From: Bacillota bacterium
GTDB lineage: Bacteria; Actinomycetota; Aquicultoria; Aquicultorales; Aquicultoraceae
Direction: 5' to 3'
Assembly: GCA_023511485.1 (NCBI GenBank)
Contig: JAIMBH010000011.1
Location: 33,485-77,378 of the forward strand
Length of the DNA stretch: 43,894 nucleotides
Position 1 is the first letter of the stretch. Each line of letters begins with the position of its first letter. A program made the position numbers and the translations under genes. This document shows positions 18,117-26,962 of the stretch, one piece after another. The notes under the pieces are model-generated. The model saw only the letters and a program-made list of their open reading frames with translations, was not told the DNA's origin and did not search any database.

Positions 18117-18569
18117 TTATGCCTCTACCTGTGTCTTATCCTCGGCCCTCTTCTTCAAATCAGTCAGCATCTGTTTCATATTCTCTCGCAGCTTCTTTGC
18201 AAGCAGCGGGTGAATCAAAGGTGCGATCATCGGGATTCCAAACTCGAAGTAGATACTGAAGATAACTTTTGTCACCGACCCATGATTCTCAAGCTGCCAG
18301 AACCCTTTCATTATCTTGAGGTCACCCTCGATTTGCTCAAAATCAATCCGGTTTTCTGCTGGTTTAATAAAATCTTTCTCGATCCACCTAATTACACGCC
18401 CATCTACTTCGTTTATCCACTCCGATACTGTCCAGCCATCGCCCCTCTCAAGTATGTTTACTTCTTTTACGTCTTCCATAATCTCTGGATACTTCTCAAA
18501 ATCCGTGATTATTGGAAAGAGTTTTGACGGATCTATGCTCATCTCGATGGTCTCTTCAACTAGTGGCAT
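18117..18569 (-). CDS. SRPBCC / polyketide-cyclase-like (COQ10-type) protein
   Basis: A 150-residue START-like fold protein: N-terminal strand VEETIEMSID, the helix FPIITDFEKYPEIMEDV (about 18-34), an antiparallel sheet and a long C-terminal helix with KKLRENMKQML. Such proteins bind hydrophobic ligands (polyketides, lipids, quinones). A specific role is not visible. AGGAGG precedes ATG 18569. It lies between the aminotransferase and pgsA, possibly in one transcript. Confidence 0.8.
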   Translation of the reverse strand: MPLVEETIEMSIDPSKLFPIITDFEKYPEIMEDVKEVNILERGDGWTVSEWINEVDGRVIRWIEKDFIKPAENRIDFEQIEGDLKIMKGFWQLENHGSVTKVIFSIYFEFGIPMIAPLIHPLLAKKLRENMKQMLTDLKKRAEDKTQVEA

Positions 18570-18602
18570 ATTATTCCTCCTAAGCCTTAGATGAGATATA
18601 CA

Positions 18603-19886
18603 TTATAATAATGTTCTGGCTTGCTCCATTGCCCGCTTTAGGCTGCTAAGCATGAAATCAATCTGCTCATATGTAATAATAAGGGGCGGCTCCAATCGAA
18701 CTACCTTTGGATTGTTTAGCATATGAAGCACAAGTATATATTCTTGCTCCAACTCGTAGATAGTGCTTCCTGCTAGCCCTTCATCAGCAAACTCAATGCC
18801 AATCAATAAGCCTTGCCCACGCACATCCTTTAATACATCTGGATAATCTTCTTTAAGCTTATAAAGTTTTGAGAGCATGTATTCGCCTTTTTCTGTGGCC
18901 TGTTTCGGCAAATCTTCTTCTAAAATGACGTTAATTGTAGCAATTGCTGCGGCGCAGGCAAGCGGATTACCTCCGAATGTCGATGTATGAAGAAGCGGAT
19001 CAGCTACAAATGGAGCAAACGCTTTTGGAGTTGCTATAAAAGCTCCGATTGGCATAACGCCACCTCCAAGCGCTTTTGCAAGAGCCATTATATCAGGAGT
19101 AACGCCTTCATGCTCACAGGCAAACATCTTTCCGGTTCTGCCAAAACCGGTTTGTACCTCATCTAGAATTAATAAGACCCCTGTCTCATCGCAGAGTTGC
19201 CTTACCGCCCTTAAATAACCGCTAGGCGGTACATTGACTCCACCTTCGCCTTGAACCGGCTCAAGTATAACGGCTGCGGTATTATCGTTAATCGCAGCTC
19301 TTAACGAATTGATATCCCCAAACGGAACATGATCTACCTCTGGAATAAGCGGCTTAAAAGGCTCGCGATAGGCAGGTCTTCCTGTTGCGCTTAATGAGCC
19401 AAGCGATTTTCCGTGGAACGCGTTGTCCGCTGCGATAATCTGTGTCTTACCCGTAGCGGCTCTTGCAAGTTTTAAAGAGCCCTCAACTGCTTCAGTTCCG
19501 CTGTTACACAGGAACGTGTATGTCAGCTCACCCGGTGTTACTTTTGCCAATAATTCACATAGGTCTGCCATCGGTTTGTTCAATATTGTTCTCGCGCTTG
19601 TCTGAGCAATTCTTTTTATCTGGTCTTCAACAGCTTTAACTACTTTAGGATGGCAATATCCTAAATTGTAAACACCATGTCCACTTAGAAAATCAAGGTA
19701 CTTGTGCCCATAAACATCGTACATATAGGCACCTTCTGTCTTAACTTCAAGCGTGGTGCCCAAGATTCTCATTAATTGTGCAAAACCAGGGTTGACATAC
19801 CTTTCGTATTTATCAAGAGTTTCTTCTACCAATTTATCAGCTTCCTCTATTGATATCCCTTCGATATCTTCAATCATTTCTTTCAA
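18603..19886 (-). CDS. class III PLP aminotransferase (ornithine/putrescine type)
   Basis: A 427-residue fold-type I aminotransferase of subgroup III. Visible are the NSGTEAVEGSLKLAR phosphate-binding region (about 128-142), ILDEVQTGFGRTG (about 240-252, Asp242 to the pyridine nitrogen) and the Schiff-base lysine in ALAKALGGG (Lys271). It transfers an omega-amino group, as in acetylornithine, ornithine or putrescine aminotransferases; putrescine-type is the closest impression. Start is TTG 19886 with a G-rich site 6 nt upstream, or ATG 19877. It is the first gene after the dsr-operon terminator and not part of the sulfur cluster. Confidence 0.85.
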   Translation of the reverse strand: MKEMIEDIEGISIEEADKLVEETLDKYERYVNPGFAQLMRILGTTLEVKTEGAYMYDVYGHKYLDFLSGHGVYNLGYCHPKVVKAVEDQIKRIAQTSARTILNKPMADLCELLAKVTPGELTYTFLCNSGTEAVEGSLKLARAATGKTQIIAADNAFHGKSLGSLSATGRPAYREPFKPLIPEVDHVPFGDINSLRAAINDNTAAVILEPVQGEGGVNVPPSGYLRAVRQLCDETGVLLILDEVQTGFGRTGKMFACEHEGVTPDIMALAKALGGGVMPIGAFIATPKAFAPFVADPLLHTSTFGGNPLACAAAIATINVILEEDLPKQATEKGEYMLSKLYKLKEDYPDVLKDVRGQGLLIGIEFADEGLAGSTIYELEQEYILVLHMLNNPKVVRLEPPLIITYEQIDFMLSSLKRAMEQARTLL

Positions 19887-19986
19887 GTCGCGCCCCCTTG
19901 GTATTTTTCCGTTTTTTAGGTTAGCTTTTGGTTTATGAATCCTGGCTTCTTTCCTTTATATTATATCTGATTTCTCGACAAAGAAG

Positions 19987-20017
19987 AAAAGCCTGCCTAA
20001 TTTTAAGGCAGGCTTTT
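19987..20017 (-). terminator. rho-independent terminator of the dsr operon
   Basis: A perfect 11-bp stem (AAAAGCCTGCC / GGCAGGCTTTT) with a 9-nt loop, 25 bases after the stop of the dsrL-like gene. In the minus-strand transcript it is followed by a TTTTCTTCTTT run, and in the plus direction by TTTTATTAATTTC, so it could stop transcription either way. Confidence 0.9.
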
Positions 20018-20041
20018 ATTAATTTCTTTTGTCTAACTACA

Positions 20042-21727
20042 CTACTGCATATCGATGTAGTTGCAAGGACATTCTTCTGCACATTTCTTGCAGCCTACGC
20101 AGGCATCGAGGTTCATCTTGTAGCGCGGCCCGAATTCATTCTTTTCGGGCAACTTCTTGAACACACTGTACGTGCAGAAGTTATAGCAATTTCCGCAATC
20201 GAAGCACATACCACAGCTTAGGCACCTCTCGGTTTCAGCATTGGCAGCTTCCTGGGTAAGCGTAGATACAACCTCGTTGAAGTTGCTTATCCGGTCTGCA
20301 ACTGCTATATGCGATTTCTCAGCCCGTGGCATATTCGTATAGTAACTCATTGCCATAGTTGAATATCTTACAACCGGTGGCAGATACTCCTTCGGCAGGT
20401 CCTCGCCCTTAATGTAGGCATCGATTGCTTTCGCTGCTTTATGGCCAAGGCCGATTGCCTCGGTTACCGTTCCAAGCTTGTTAGTGACGTCACCGCCTGC
20501 AAATACTGCCTCGTCATTTGTCTGGCCAAACGCACTCTGCGTTGTAATCCAGCCATTCTCATCAAAGCTCTCAAGACCTGTGAAGTCCGGACCTTGCCCT
20601 ATAGCCGGAATAACCATATCCGCTTCTATAACGAACTCGGAGCCTTCGACCGGAACTGGCCGGCGGCGCCCGCTTGCATCCGGCTCACCAAGCTCCATCC
20701 TTATGCACTTCAACCCGGTTACTTTATCACCATCGCGAATTACTTCTACTGGAGCAGCAAGGAACTCAATATGAATGCCTTCATCCTCAGTGTCCTTGAT
20801 TTCCTCATCAAGTGCAGGCATTTCCTCTTTGGTCCTACGGTATACAATCTGCGGAGTAGCTCCTAACCTAAGGGATACCCTTGCAGCGTCAACCGCGCTG
20901 TTGCCACCGCCGATTACAAGAACTTTTTTACCTGAGAGATCGATACTCTCGCCTGCGTTAATTTTATGCAGGAATTCTACGGCGTTCATAACGCCTTCGC
21001 CTTCCTCGCCAGGTATGCCAAGGTTCCATCCTACATGCGCACCGATACCAAGGAATACAGCTTTATATTCTTTCTTTAGATCATCTAAGGATACATCCTT
21101 GCCGATCTTTGTGTTGTACTTAATCTCAACGCCAAGTTCTTGAATCTTTGCGATTTCGGCATCAAGAATATCGTCTGGCAGCCTGTATGTTGGAATACCA
21201 TACCTCAACATACCACCAGCTTTATCGAATGCCTCGAAGATAGTTACAGCGTAACCCCTTCTTGCAAGTTGATACGCGCAGGAGAGTCCTGCCGGACCGG
21301 AACCTACAACCGCTACCTTCTCTGAACGCGACTCATCTGTTATCTTTTCAAACTTTAGATTGTTTTGAATACCGTAATCGCCAAGGAATCTCTCTATCTG
21401 GTTTATTGAAACGGCCTCATCTTTTTCTTTCCTATTGCATTCGCTCTCGCAGAAATGCGGACAAACTCGCCCTAAGGTAGCCGGCATCGGGTTTGTATCG
21501 GTTAATATCCTCCATGCCTGCTCATATGACTGCTCGTAGCTTCTACCGAAATATTCGGTCTGGGCGATCGACGTTAAAAACGATCTTATCGCATTGCTGC
21601 TCGGGCAGGCATTCTTACAAGGCGGAGTTTTTTCGTTGTATTGCGGACGCAAATATGCATCTTCGCCCTGACGGCTATAGCTAACTGCACCAATCGGCCG
21701 CTTTCTCGTTTTAAGTACTACCGCCAT
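20042..21727 (-). CDS. dsrL: DsrL-like iron-sulfur flavoprotein, NAD(P)H-linked
   Basis: A 561-residue relative of glutamate synthase small subunits. The N-terminal Fe-S region has CKNAC (37-41) and CPHFCESEC (89-97), followed by FAD-binding GSGPAG (142-147), NAD(P)-binding VIGGGNSAVDAAR (about 276) and a C-terminal ferredoxin-like tail of two cysteine clusters (CLSCGMCFDCGNC about 500, CVGCKKCAEECPC about 545). DsrL in Allochromatium passes electrons between NAD(H) and DsrAB. Its position right after dsrABD supports a DsrL role, in which NADPH or NADH would feed sulfite reduction here. Start ATG 21727 has GGAGGG; an upstream in-frame start at 21760 has none. A generic GltD-like oxidoreductase is the alternative. 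Confidence 0.78.
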   Translation of the reverse strand: MAVVLKTRKRPIGAVSYSRQGEDAYLRPQYNEKTPPCKNACPSSNAIRSFLTSIAQTEYFGRSYEQSYEQAWRILTDTNPMPATLGRVCPHFCESECNRKEKDEAVSINQIERFLGDYGIQNNLKFEKITDESRSEKVAVVGSGPAGLSCAYQLARRGYAVTIFEAFDKAGGMLRYGIPTYRLPDDILDAEIAKIQELGVEIKYNTKIGKDVSLDDLKKEYKAVFLGIGAHVGWNLGIPGEEGEGVMNAVEFLHKINAGESIDLSGKKVLVIGGGNSAVDAARVSLRLGATPQIVYRRTKEEMPALDEEIKDTEDEGIHIEFLAAPVEVIRDGDKVTGLKCIRMELGEPDASGRRRPVPVEGSEFVIEADMVIPAIGQGPDFTGLESFDENGWITTQSAFGQTNDEAVFAGGDVTNKLGTVTEAIGLGHKAAKAIDAYIKGEDLPKEYLPPVVRYSTMAMSYYTNMPRAEKSHIAVADRISNFNEVVSTLTQEAANAETERCLSCGMCFDCGNCYNFCTYSVFKKLPEKNEFGPRYKMNLDACVGCKKCAEECPCNYIDMQ

Positions 21728-21827
21728 ATTTCCCTCCTTTTTTACCTCAGGCGATACCACACCTCACCCAAGGCTTGGTTCAAAATCATTGACCTATTGC
21801 CAGTGTGTGTTCGCCTAAGCGAGCTAT

Positions 21828-22079
21828 TTATTGATTTGCAGAGCCTTCTACGCGCGGAAGCTCTATTGAACTTCCGCCATAGTAGCCATATACACACCGG
21901 CCGGAGTCAATAAGCATCTTTATAGCATCCTTGCAATCCTGCTTGGACACCTTGTCCCCGTATTTTGATGTCATTGCTTTTGTCAGGTCAGTTGATTTTA
22001 ATTTCTTCTGCCCCGCACTTTCGGCAACTAGCTGATACATTTCATCAGCAATTTGCTCAATTGAAATTTCTCCAGCCAT
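21828..22079 (-). CDS. dsrD: DsrD, winged-helix activator of sulfite reductase
   Basis: An 83-residue protein directly after dsrB (12 bases). DsrD is a small winged-helix protein; biochemical work has shown it allosterically activates DsrAB for sulfite reduction. Here the helices EQIADEMYQLVAESAG and TDLTKAMTSKYGD and the wing SGRCVYGYYGGSSIEL (about 62-77) fit. Its presence is a known marker for the reductive direction of the pathway. AGGAGG precedes the ATG by 8 nt. Confidence 0.93.
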   Translation of the reverse strand: MAGEISIEQIADEMYQLVAESAGQKKLKSTDLTKAMTSKYGDKVSKQDCKDAIKMLIDSGRCVYGYYGGSSIELPRVEGSANQ

Positions 22080-22091
22080 GTTAAATTCCTC

Positions 22092-23168
22092 CTAATACCT
22101 ATTCTGTAGCGACCTCTTGTAGGTCGTACCGGCGTGCCTGAAGTCATCGAGATGGTACTTGGTAAACTCAATACCAGTAAGATCGAAGAACTTCGGCCAC
22201 CCTATCCTGTGTATCCACTCGCCAACACGCTCATATGGTTTTGCGTTCTTGGCATATACTTCAACAATATTCTTTACTGCTTCCGTAGCCTCAGGCCATC
22301 TCGGTGGATTATTCGGCAGGTAATGAACTGCCAACTTGGTAAACATTGGCTCTGTCCTCGCGTTAGAGATTTTTCCTCCAACCCAGATCGATACACCGTC
22401 ATTTAATGCATCTGCAATTGGCATTGCCGGGCACACTGTGTAGCAGTTGCCGCAGTACATGCACTTATCTTCATCAACCTTAACCGTTGCCCTTCCCTCG
22501 ATTGAGGTTGGCCTTATTGCGTTGTTCGGGCATGACGCAACAGTTGTCGGAATCTCGCAGAGATTCGGAAGCGATTCATGATCAATCCTCGGAGGCGTCC
22601 TGTGAACACCAAGGATTGCAATATCAGATGCGTGAACAGCGCCACACATGTTAAGGCAGCATGCCACCGCAAGTCTTACCTTGTGCGGAAGCTTCATTGA
22701 TGTAAAGTAATCTGACAGTTCATCCATAACAACCTTAACCAAACCAGATGCATCGGTTGCTGATGAATGGCAGTGCACCCAGCCCTGAGTATGAACAATG
22801 TTTGATATCGATTTGCCAGTCCCACCTACTAGAGTGAACTCACTTAGCTCATTAATTAACGGATCAATGTTGTCCTTGTTGGCTAACAGGAACTCAACAT
22901 TGTTTCGACTGGTAAACCTCAGGTAACCATCAGCATACTTTGATGCTAATGCCGTTAGCTTCCTCGCAAAGTTAGTTGAAATCAACCTTGGGGAAGCGGC
23001 GCGCACTGTATATATCACATCGCCAGATTCCGCAGTATGAGCAAGCACGCCTGGTTTCAATATCTCATGATATTTCCACTGGCCATAATTTTTCTTGATA
23101 ATTGGATGCAAGAACTGCTCATAATGCGGTGGGCCTATATCCGTTCTTCTTTCTGTCGTTGTCGACAT
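22092..23168 (-). CDS. dsrB: dissimilatory sulfite reductase beta subunit
   Basis: Beta subunit of the siroheme enzyme that reduces sulfite in the cytoplasm, coupled to DsrC. The 358-residue protein has the conserved [16 protein letters not shown]-like segment (about 126-140), cysteines for the coupled siroheme/[4Fe-4S] site at ACCLNMCG (169-176), SCPNN (about 212-216), and an inserted ferredoxin domain with [11 protein letters not shown] (about 235-245). GGAGG lies 9 nt before ATG 23168. It is separated from dsrA by 96 bases holding a hairpin. Length and motifs are normal. Confidence 0.97.
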   Translation of the reverse strand: MSTTTERRTDIGPPHYEQFLHPIIKKNYGQWKYHEILKPGVLAHTAESGDVIYTVRAASPRLISTNFARKLTALASKYADGYLRFTSRNNVEFLLANKDNIDPLINELSEFTLVGGTGKSISNIVHTQGWVHCHSSATDASGLVKVVMDELSDYFTSMKLPHKVRLAVACCLNMCGAVHASDIAILGVHRTPPRIDHESLPNLCEIPTTVASCPNNAIRPTSIEGRATVKVDEDKCMYCGNCYTVCPAMPIADALNDGVSIWVGGKISNARTEPMFTKLAVHYLPNNPPRWPEATEAVKNIVEVYAKNAKPYERVGEWIHRIGWPKFFDLTGIEFTKYHLDDFRHAGTTYKRSLQNRY

Positions 23169-23215
23169 TTATTTTACCTCCCATTTCATAAAATATTAAT
23201 GCTTATCTAAATCCC

Positions 23216-23268
23216 GTAGACTTAGCTAGCGTTCAATTAACCACCTGCATGCTTTCATATAAGTCTAC
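23216..23268 (-). other. dsrA-dsrB intergenic hairpin
   Basis: A perfect 9-bp inverted repeat (GTAGACTTA 23216-23224, TAAGTCTAC 23260-23268) with a 35-nt loop that covers the dsrA stop codon and the gap before dsrB. It lacks a T run on either side, so an mRNA processing or stability element is more likely than a terminator. Confidence 0.45.
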
Positions 23269-24443
23269 TCTTCTTCGTAATACTCCTCGTAGAAGATGTA
23301 TGGATTATCCCTCGGCTCTTTGATCATCTGCGGTATTGGCTCCAGACCGATACCCTCTATGAAGTTCGCTAGGCCAACACGCTCAACACACTCACCGATT
23401 CTCTCTCTGTTTTTGCCGTGTTCATCCCAGAACTCCCATATTCTTTCGATAAGGTCGTGCAATTCCTCAAAGTCGTCCATTTTCATGAATGGAACCATGA
23501 CCGAACCGAAGAGAGCACCCTCAACAATAGGAGCCTTTGCACCAAGAACGATAGCTGCACCACGTTCTTTTCCTACTTTAAGAGCCTTTGGTAGCGTGTT
23601 AATGCAGTGCATGCACTTCACACAGTCGCTATTGTCAATTTTGATCTCCTTGCCCTCAACACTTATGCATTTTGTTGGGCATTTATCAACTACAGCACCC
23701 TGAATATCCATACCTGAGTCAACGTACTCTGCAAACGCAGCCTGATCTACTTGGATATCGTCTTTCCAGATTCCGATAATACCCAAATCTGACCTTGCTA
23801 TAGCAGCCGTACAGTCGTTTGGGCAACCAGACATTTTAATCTTAAACTTATAGTTAAACATTGGCCTGTGAAGCTCGTCTTGATACTTATGGGTTAAATC
23901 ATATGTTAGAGCCAAAGTATCATAACAAGCATTTTGACACCTTGCGGGGCCTACGCAGCAGCTCGGTGTCCTAAGGTCAGAACCAGAACCGCCCAGATCC
24001 CAATCCTTTGCTGTTAGAGCCCTGAAAGTAGGTTCGAGCTCGTCAGTAACTGTTCCAAGAAACACAAGGTCACCGGTTGATCCGTGCATGTTAAGAAGTC
24101 CTGATCCATGCTCATCCCATATATCAAGTAGCTCGTTTAGAGCATCAGCGGTGTAGAACCAACCCGACGGCTGGTTAACACGGACGGTATGGAAGTGCGA
24201 TACCCCAGGAAATTCATCAGGTAGAGCCGAGTATCTTCCAATAACACCTCCACCATAACCCATTACTCCGACCAGGCCACCATGTTTCCAGTAGCCTCTC
24301 TTGTCGGTATAGGACTTTTCAAGCTGCCTTAGCAAGTCCTTGACCATGGGTTTTTTGTCGGCCATAGTCTTCAGATCTTTTACGAAGCTTGGCCATGCTC
24401 CCTTTTCCAACTCATCTAAGAGTGGAGTCTTTAGGTCCGACAT
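23265..24443 (-). CDS. dsrA: dissimilatory sulfite reductase alpha subunit
   Basis: Alpha subunit of DsrAB. The 392 residues include the substrate-arginine region [20 protein letters not shown] (51-70), the siroheme-[4Fe-4S] motif CCVGPARC (162-169) with CPNDC (207-211), and the ferredoxin insertion (Cys255, Cys259, Cys274, Cys277, Cys280). It is somewhat shorter than the Desulfovibrio subunit but all motifs are present. AAAGGAGG precedes the ATG. It is downstream of dsrP with an 81-base gap, so dsrMKJOP, dsrABD and dsrL are probably one transcript or two overlapping ones. Confidence 0.97.
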   Translation of the reverse strand: MSDLKTPLLDELEKGAWPSFVKDLKTMADKKPMVKDLLRQLEKSYTDKRGYWKHGGLVGVMGYGGGVIGRYSALPDEFPGVSHFHTVRVNQPSGWFYTADALNELLDIWDEHGSGLLNMHGSTGDLVFLGTVTDELEPTFRALTAKDWDLGGSGSDLRTPSCCVGPARCQNACYDTLALTYDLTHKYQDELHRPMFNYKFKIKMSGCPNDCTAAIARSDLGIIGIWKDDIQVDQAAFAEYVDSGMDIQGAVVDKCPTKCISVEGKEIKIDNSDCVKCMHCINTLPKALKVGKERGAAIVLGAKAPIVEGALFGSVMVPFMKMDDFEELHDLIERIWEFWDEHGKNRERIGECVERVGLANFIEGIGLEPIPQMIKEPRDNPYIFYEEYYEEE

Positions 24444-24524
24444 TTACTTAGCCTCCTTTTCTTTGTTGCGCAAATTAACTTGCTTATCGGTTAACTTATA
24501 CATACCTATCTCTATCTAATAGGC

Positions 24525-25787
24525 TTATCTACTACCAACTAATTCTGCTTCGACGATTTCATCAAGTTCGGTTACCTTTGGCTTACCCTCCGATACATAC
24601 CTACCCTCAACCGGTAGCAAAGGTAGCATCCTCAAACCTAAGATATAGACGAATGCCACGAATGCAAAAATGCCTATTAGCTGCATCCATTCATAACCGG
24701 ATGGTAGATAATTCCATATCTTACCATCGCCAAATGCACTACTTATCTGATAACCGGGTAAAATACTGATCGGCAGCATCTGACCTGGCAGGATGATAAG
24801 CATTCTTTCGCATAGCACTCCAAATACGTGAAGCCCGCCTGCAGTTAGAATCCACTTAAGATTATCTTTTGTGCGCTTATATAGCAGTAAGAAGACCGGT
24901 ACTATACCGCCTATAGTTATGAGGCCACCCCAGAATGCCCATTGGAAGAACTGTCCTCCATGCTCACCGAATAATACGAAAAGCTCGCCTTCTCTGTGCT
25001 CAGGTACATACAGGTGCATCAGATGCTCAACGGCCATGAGATATATAACAACGATTATCAATCCAAGCATTACCTTGCTTAACTGCCTGAAGAAGCGGAC
25101 ATCTACCGATCTTCCGGTCAATTTAAATGTAAAATACAAAACATTCATGATCATACCGCTTCCTGATGACAGAGCAGCGACAACAAATGCTATTGGAACA
25201 ACCGGCGTAAACAGCATCTCTCTCGCATTTGCGATAGCAAAAATAAATCCAGTACCTGTATGAACAAAAACAGCCGCTACTGTAGCCGCTATTGCAAGCC
25301 CTGTCATCGCCCTGTCGTGCTCCTTAAATTGCGCCCATAGATAAAAGATGCCTATGACCATATACGTCGTATAGAAGAACGCGTTTAGCGATAGCATCGA
25401 TGTCGGGTTAATATTATTTGGATCAAACACTATAAAGAGCCTGTCCGGTCTACCCCAGTCAGTAATAAGCAGCAATAGCGCGGCCAGGATAAACAATACC
25501 GCTAAAAATCCTCCGACTCTTGATAGTACTTTATACTCTTTCTGGCCAAATACGGCAGATAGCGCCGATATAATAAACGATCCTGCACTCAAGCCAACGA
25601 AGAGTACAAAGACAACCTTTGGTCCTGCCCATGTTACTTGATGATTCAAACCGGTAAGATACGGGCCGCCTATAAACCTTATGTAAGAAGCTATAAGCCA
25701 GCCTAGCGTTAGGGCACCCAGGATTCCCATTACCCAGTAATATTTGGCTCCTTTAGCTTTTACCGGTGCGAAATAATACTTAGCCAT
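24525..25787 (-). CDS. dsrP: DsrP, NrfD-type quinone-interacting membrane subunit
   Basis: A 420-residue protein of about ten membrane helices in the NrfD/PsrC superfamily. It is the menaquinone-facing membrane anchor of the DsrMKJOP complex, partnering the Fe-S subunit DsrO. Visible family features are the N-terminal YYWVMGILGALTLGW helix, an LNHQVTWAGPKV loop and conserved TDWGRPDRLF after helix 3 (about 108-117). AGGCGG precedes ATG 25787. It is last in dsrMKJOP, 11 bases after dsrO. Confidence 0.95.
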   Translation of the reverse strand: MAKYYFAPVKAKGAKYYWVMGILGALTLGWLIASYIRFIGGPYLTGLNHQVTWAGPKVVFVLFVGLSAGSFIISALSAVFGQKEYKVLSRVGGFLAVLFILAALLLLITDWGRPDRLFIVFDPNNINPTSMLSLNAFFYTTYMVIGIFYLWAQFKEHDRAMTGLAIAATVAAVFVHTGTGFIFAIANAREMLFTPVVPIAFVVAALSSGSGMIMNVLYFTFKLTGRSVDVRFFRQLSKVMLGLIIVVIYLMAVEHLMHLYVPEHREGELFVLFGEHGGQFFQWAFWGGLITIGGIVPVFLLLYKRTKDNLKWILTAGGLHVFGVLCERMLIILPGQMLPISILPGYQISSAFGDGKIWNYLPSGYEWMQLIGIFAFVAFVYILGLRMLPLLPVEGRYVSEGKPKVTELDEIVEAELVGSR

Positions 25788-25798
25788 ATCCGCCTCAC

Positions 25799-26524
25799 CT
25801 ATAGTCCTTTGTAGAATACTCCAGGGCCTACGCGCTTCTCAGGCCTTAGAACTTTTACGTTTCCAGTAGCAATTATCTTCGCTACCTCACTATTTGGATC
25901 ATTCATATTCCCAAAAGTAAGCGCTTCGTGCGGGCACTTCTCTACACATGCAGGTTTTTTGCCCTCATCGACTCTTTGTACGCAAAACGAACACTTTGTT
26001 GCAACGCCTACCATCATCGCAGGAACATTGGCGTTTGTTATGTTCTCATTCTTCCTGAAGATAATAGACCTAGCCTTATACGGGCATGCGTAAACACAGT
26101 ACCTACATCCAATACACTTGTGCTCATCTACAAGAACAATCCCGTCTTTTCGCTTAAATGATGCTTTTGTTACGCACACCTCTACACAAGGTGGGTCATC
26201 GCAATGCTGGCACATGATCGGCAAATGCCTTTCCTGAGTGCCTTCTAGCTCCTGCTTTATATCCGCAACCCTTAGCCAATACGCATCATATCTCGGATCA
26301 CCCCATGAAGGCACGTTGTTTTCCTCCCGGCAGGCTCTTTCGCATACTTTGCATCCCGTGCATTTATCGAGGTCTACCGCCATTGCCCATCTGGTCTTTG
26401 ACTTCGACTCGCCTTTCGGGCTCTCTTCTTGCGCCGTGACCAAATATTGCGCGCCGGGAGCTATAATAGAGCTTAAAGCAAATGCTCCTCCAATTTTAAG
26501 AAATGTCCTTCTGTCCATTCCCAT
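25799..26524 (-). CDS. dsrO: DsrO, exported four-cluster ferredoxin subunit
   Basis: A 241-residue Fe-S protein with a twin-arginine signal (DRRTFLKIGG, then a hydrophobic stretch, about 4-30), so it acts outside the membrane next to DsrJ and DsrP. Four [4Fe-4S] sites are visible: CTGCKVCERAC (about 55-65), CQHCDDPPCVEVC, CIGCRYCVYAC and CSFCVQRVDEGKKPACVEKC. This is the usual DsrO layout. It passes electrons within the DsrMKJOP complex. Confidence 0.96.
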   Translation of the reverse strand: MGMDRRTFLKIGGAFALSSIIAPGAQYLVTAQEESPKGESKSKTRWAMAVDLDKCTGCKVCERACREENNVPSWGDPRYDAYWLRVADIKQELEGTQERHLPIMCQHCDDPPCVEVCVTKASFKRKDGIVLVDEHKCIGCRYCVYACPYKARSIIFRKNENITNANVPAMMVGVATKCSFCVQRVDEGKKPACVEKCPHEALTFGNMNDPNSEVAKIIATGNVKVLRPEKRVGPGVFYKGL

Positions 26525-26590
26525 CGCTTGATCTTCTCCTTAATCTTCAAGCACATCCATTTGTCTTAAAGGAGTATTTCTACTCAGCTC

Positions 26591-26962
26591 CTACTTCTTT
26601 GAAGTCGGTGCAGAATGGCAACCGCCGGCTTCAACAAAGCAGGTAGGCTTCACGCCTGCATAATTATGGCACCGATCACAAAACTTTGACTTATCGGTGT
26701 GGCATGTAAAGCAGTTCTTAAGGCTGTGCTTCTTAGTCCTGATTCCGAGCCTTACAGCCCGCTCCCTCTCTTCCTTCAATATATTCATGTGGTTGGCACG
26801 CATATACGCGGTATCTTCCACACATTTCGTTGCATTTGTTGGAAGCTCAAGCTTTGGCTGTACGGCCCCTTGTAGTATCTGTCCGTTACCTATTGCAACC
26901 AAAAACGGCGACGCTAGAATAACGGCAAAAATTACAAATGCACCTATCGCTTTCATTTTCAT
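26591..26962 (-). CDS. dsrJ: DsrJ, multihaem cytochrome c with altered third site
   Basis: A 123-residue periplasmic-side cytochrome subunit anchored by an N-terminal signal helix (about 4-30). DsrJ normally carries three c haems, one with His/Cys ligation. Here the conserved Cys47 (KCVEDTAYMRANHM) and two ordinary sites, CFTCH (84-88) and CDRCH (95-99), are present. The third site is not CxxCH: the sequence runs Cys108, FVEAGG, Cys115, His116, leaving AGGCH. The haem count is therefore two certain and one doubtful. It overlaps dsrK by 4 bases (ATGA). Confidence 0.93.
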   Translation of the reverse strand: MKMKAIGAFVIFAVILASPFLVAIGNGQILQGAVQPKLELPTNATKCVEDTAYMRANHMNILKEERERAVRLGIRTKKHSLKNCFTCHTDKSKFCDRCHNYAGVKPTCFVEAGGCHSAPTSKK

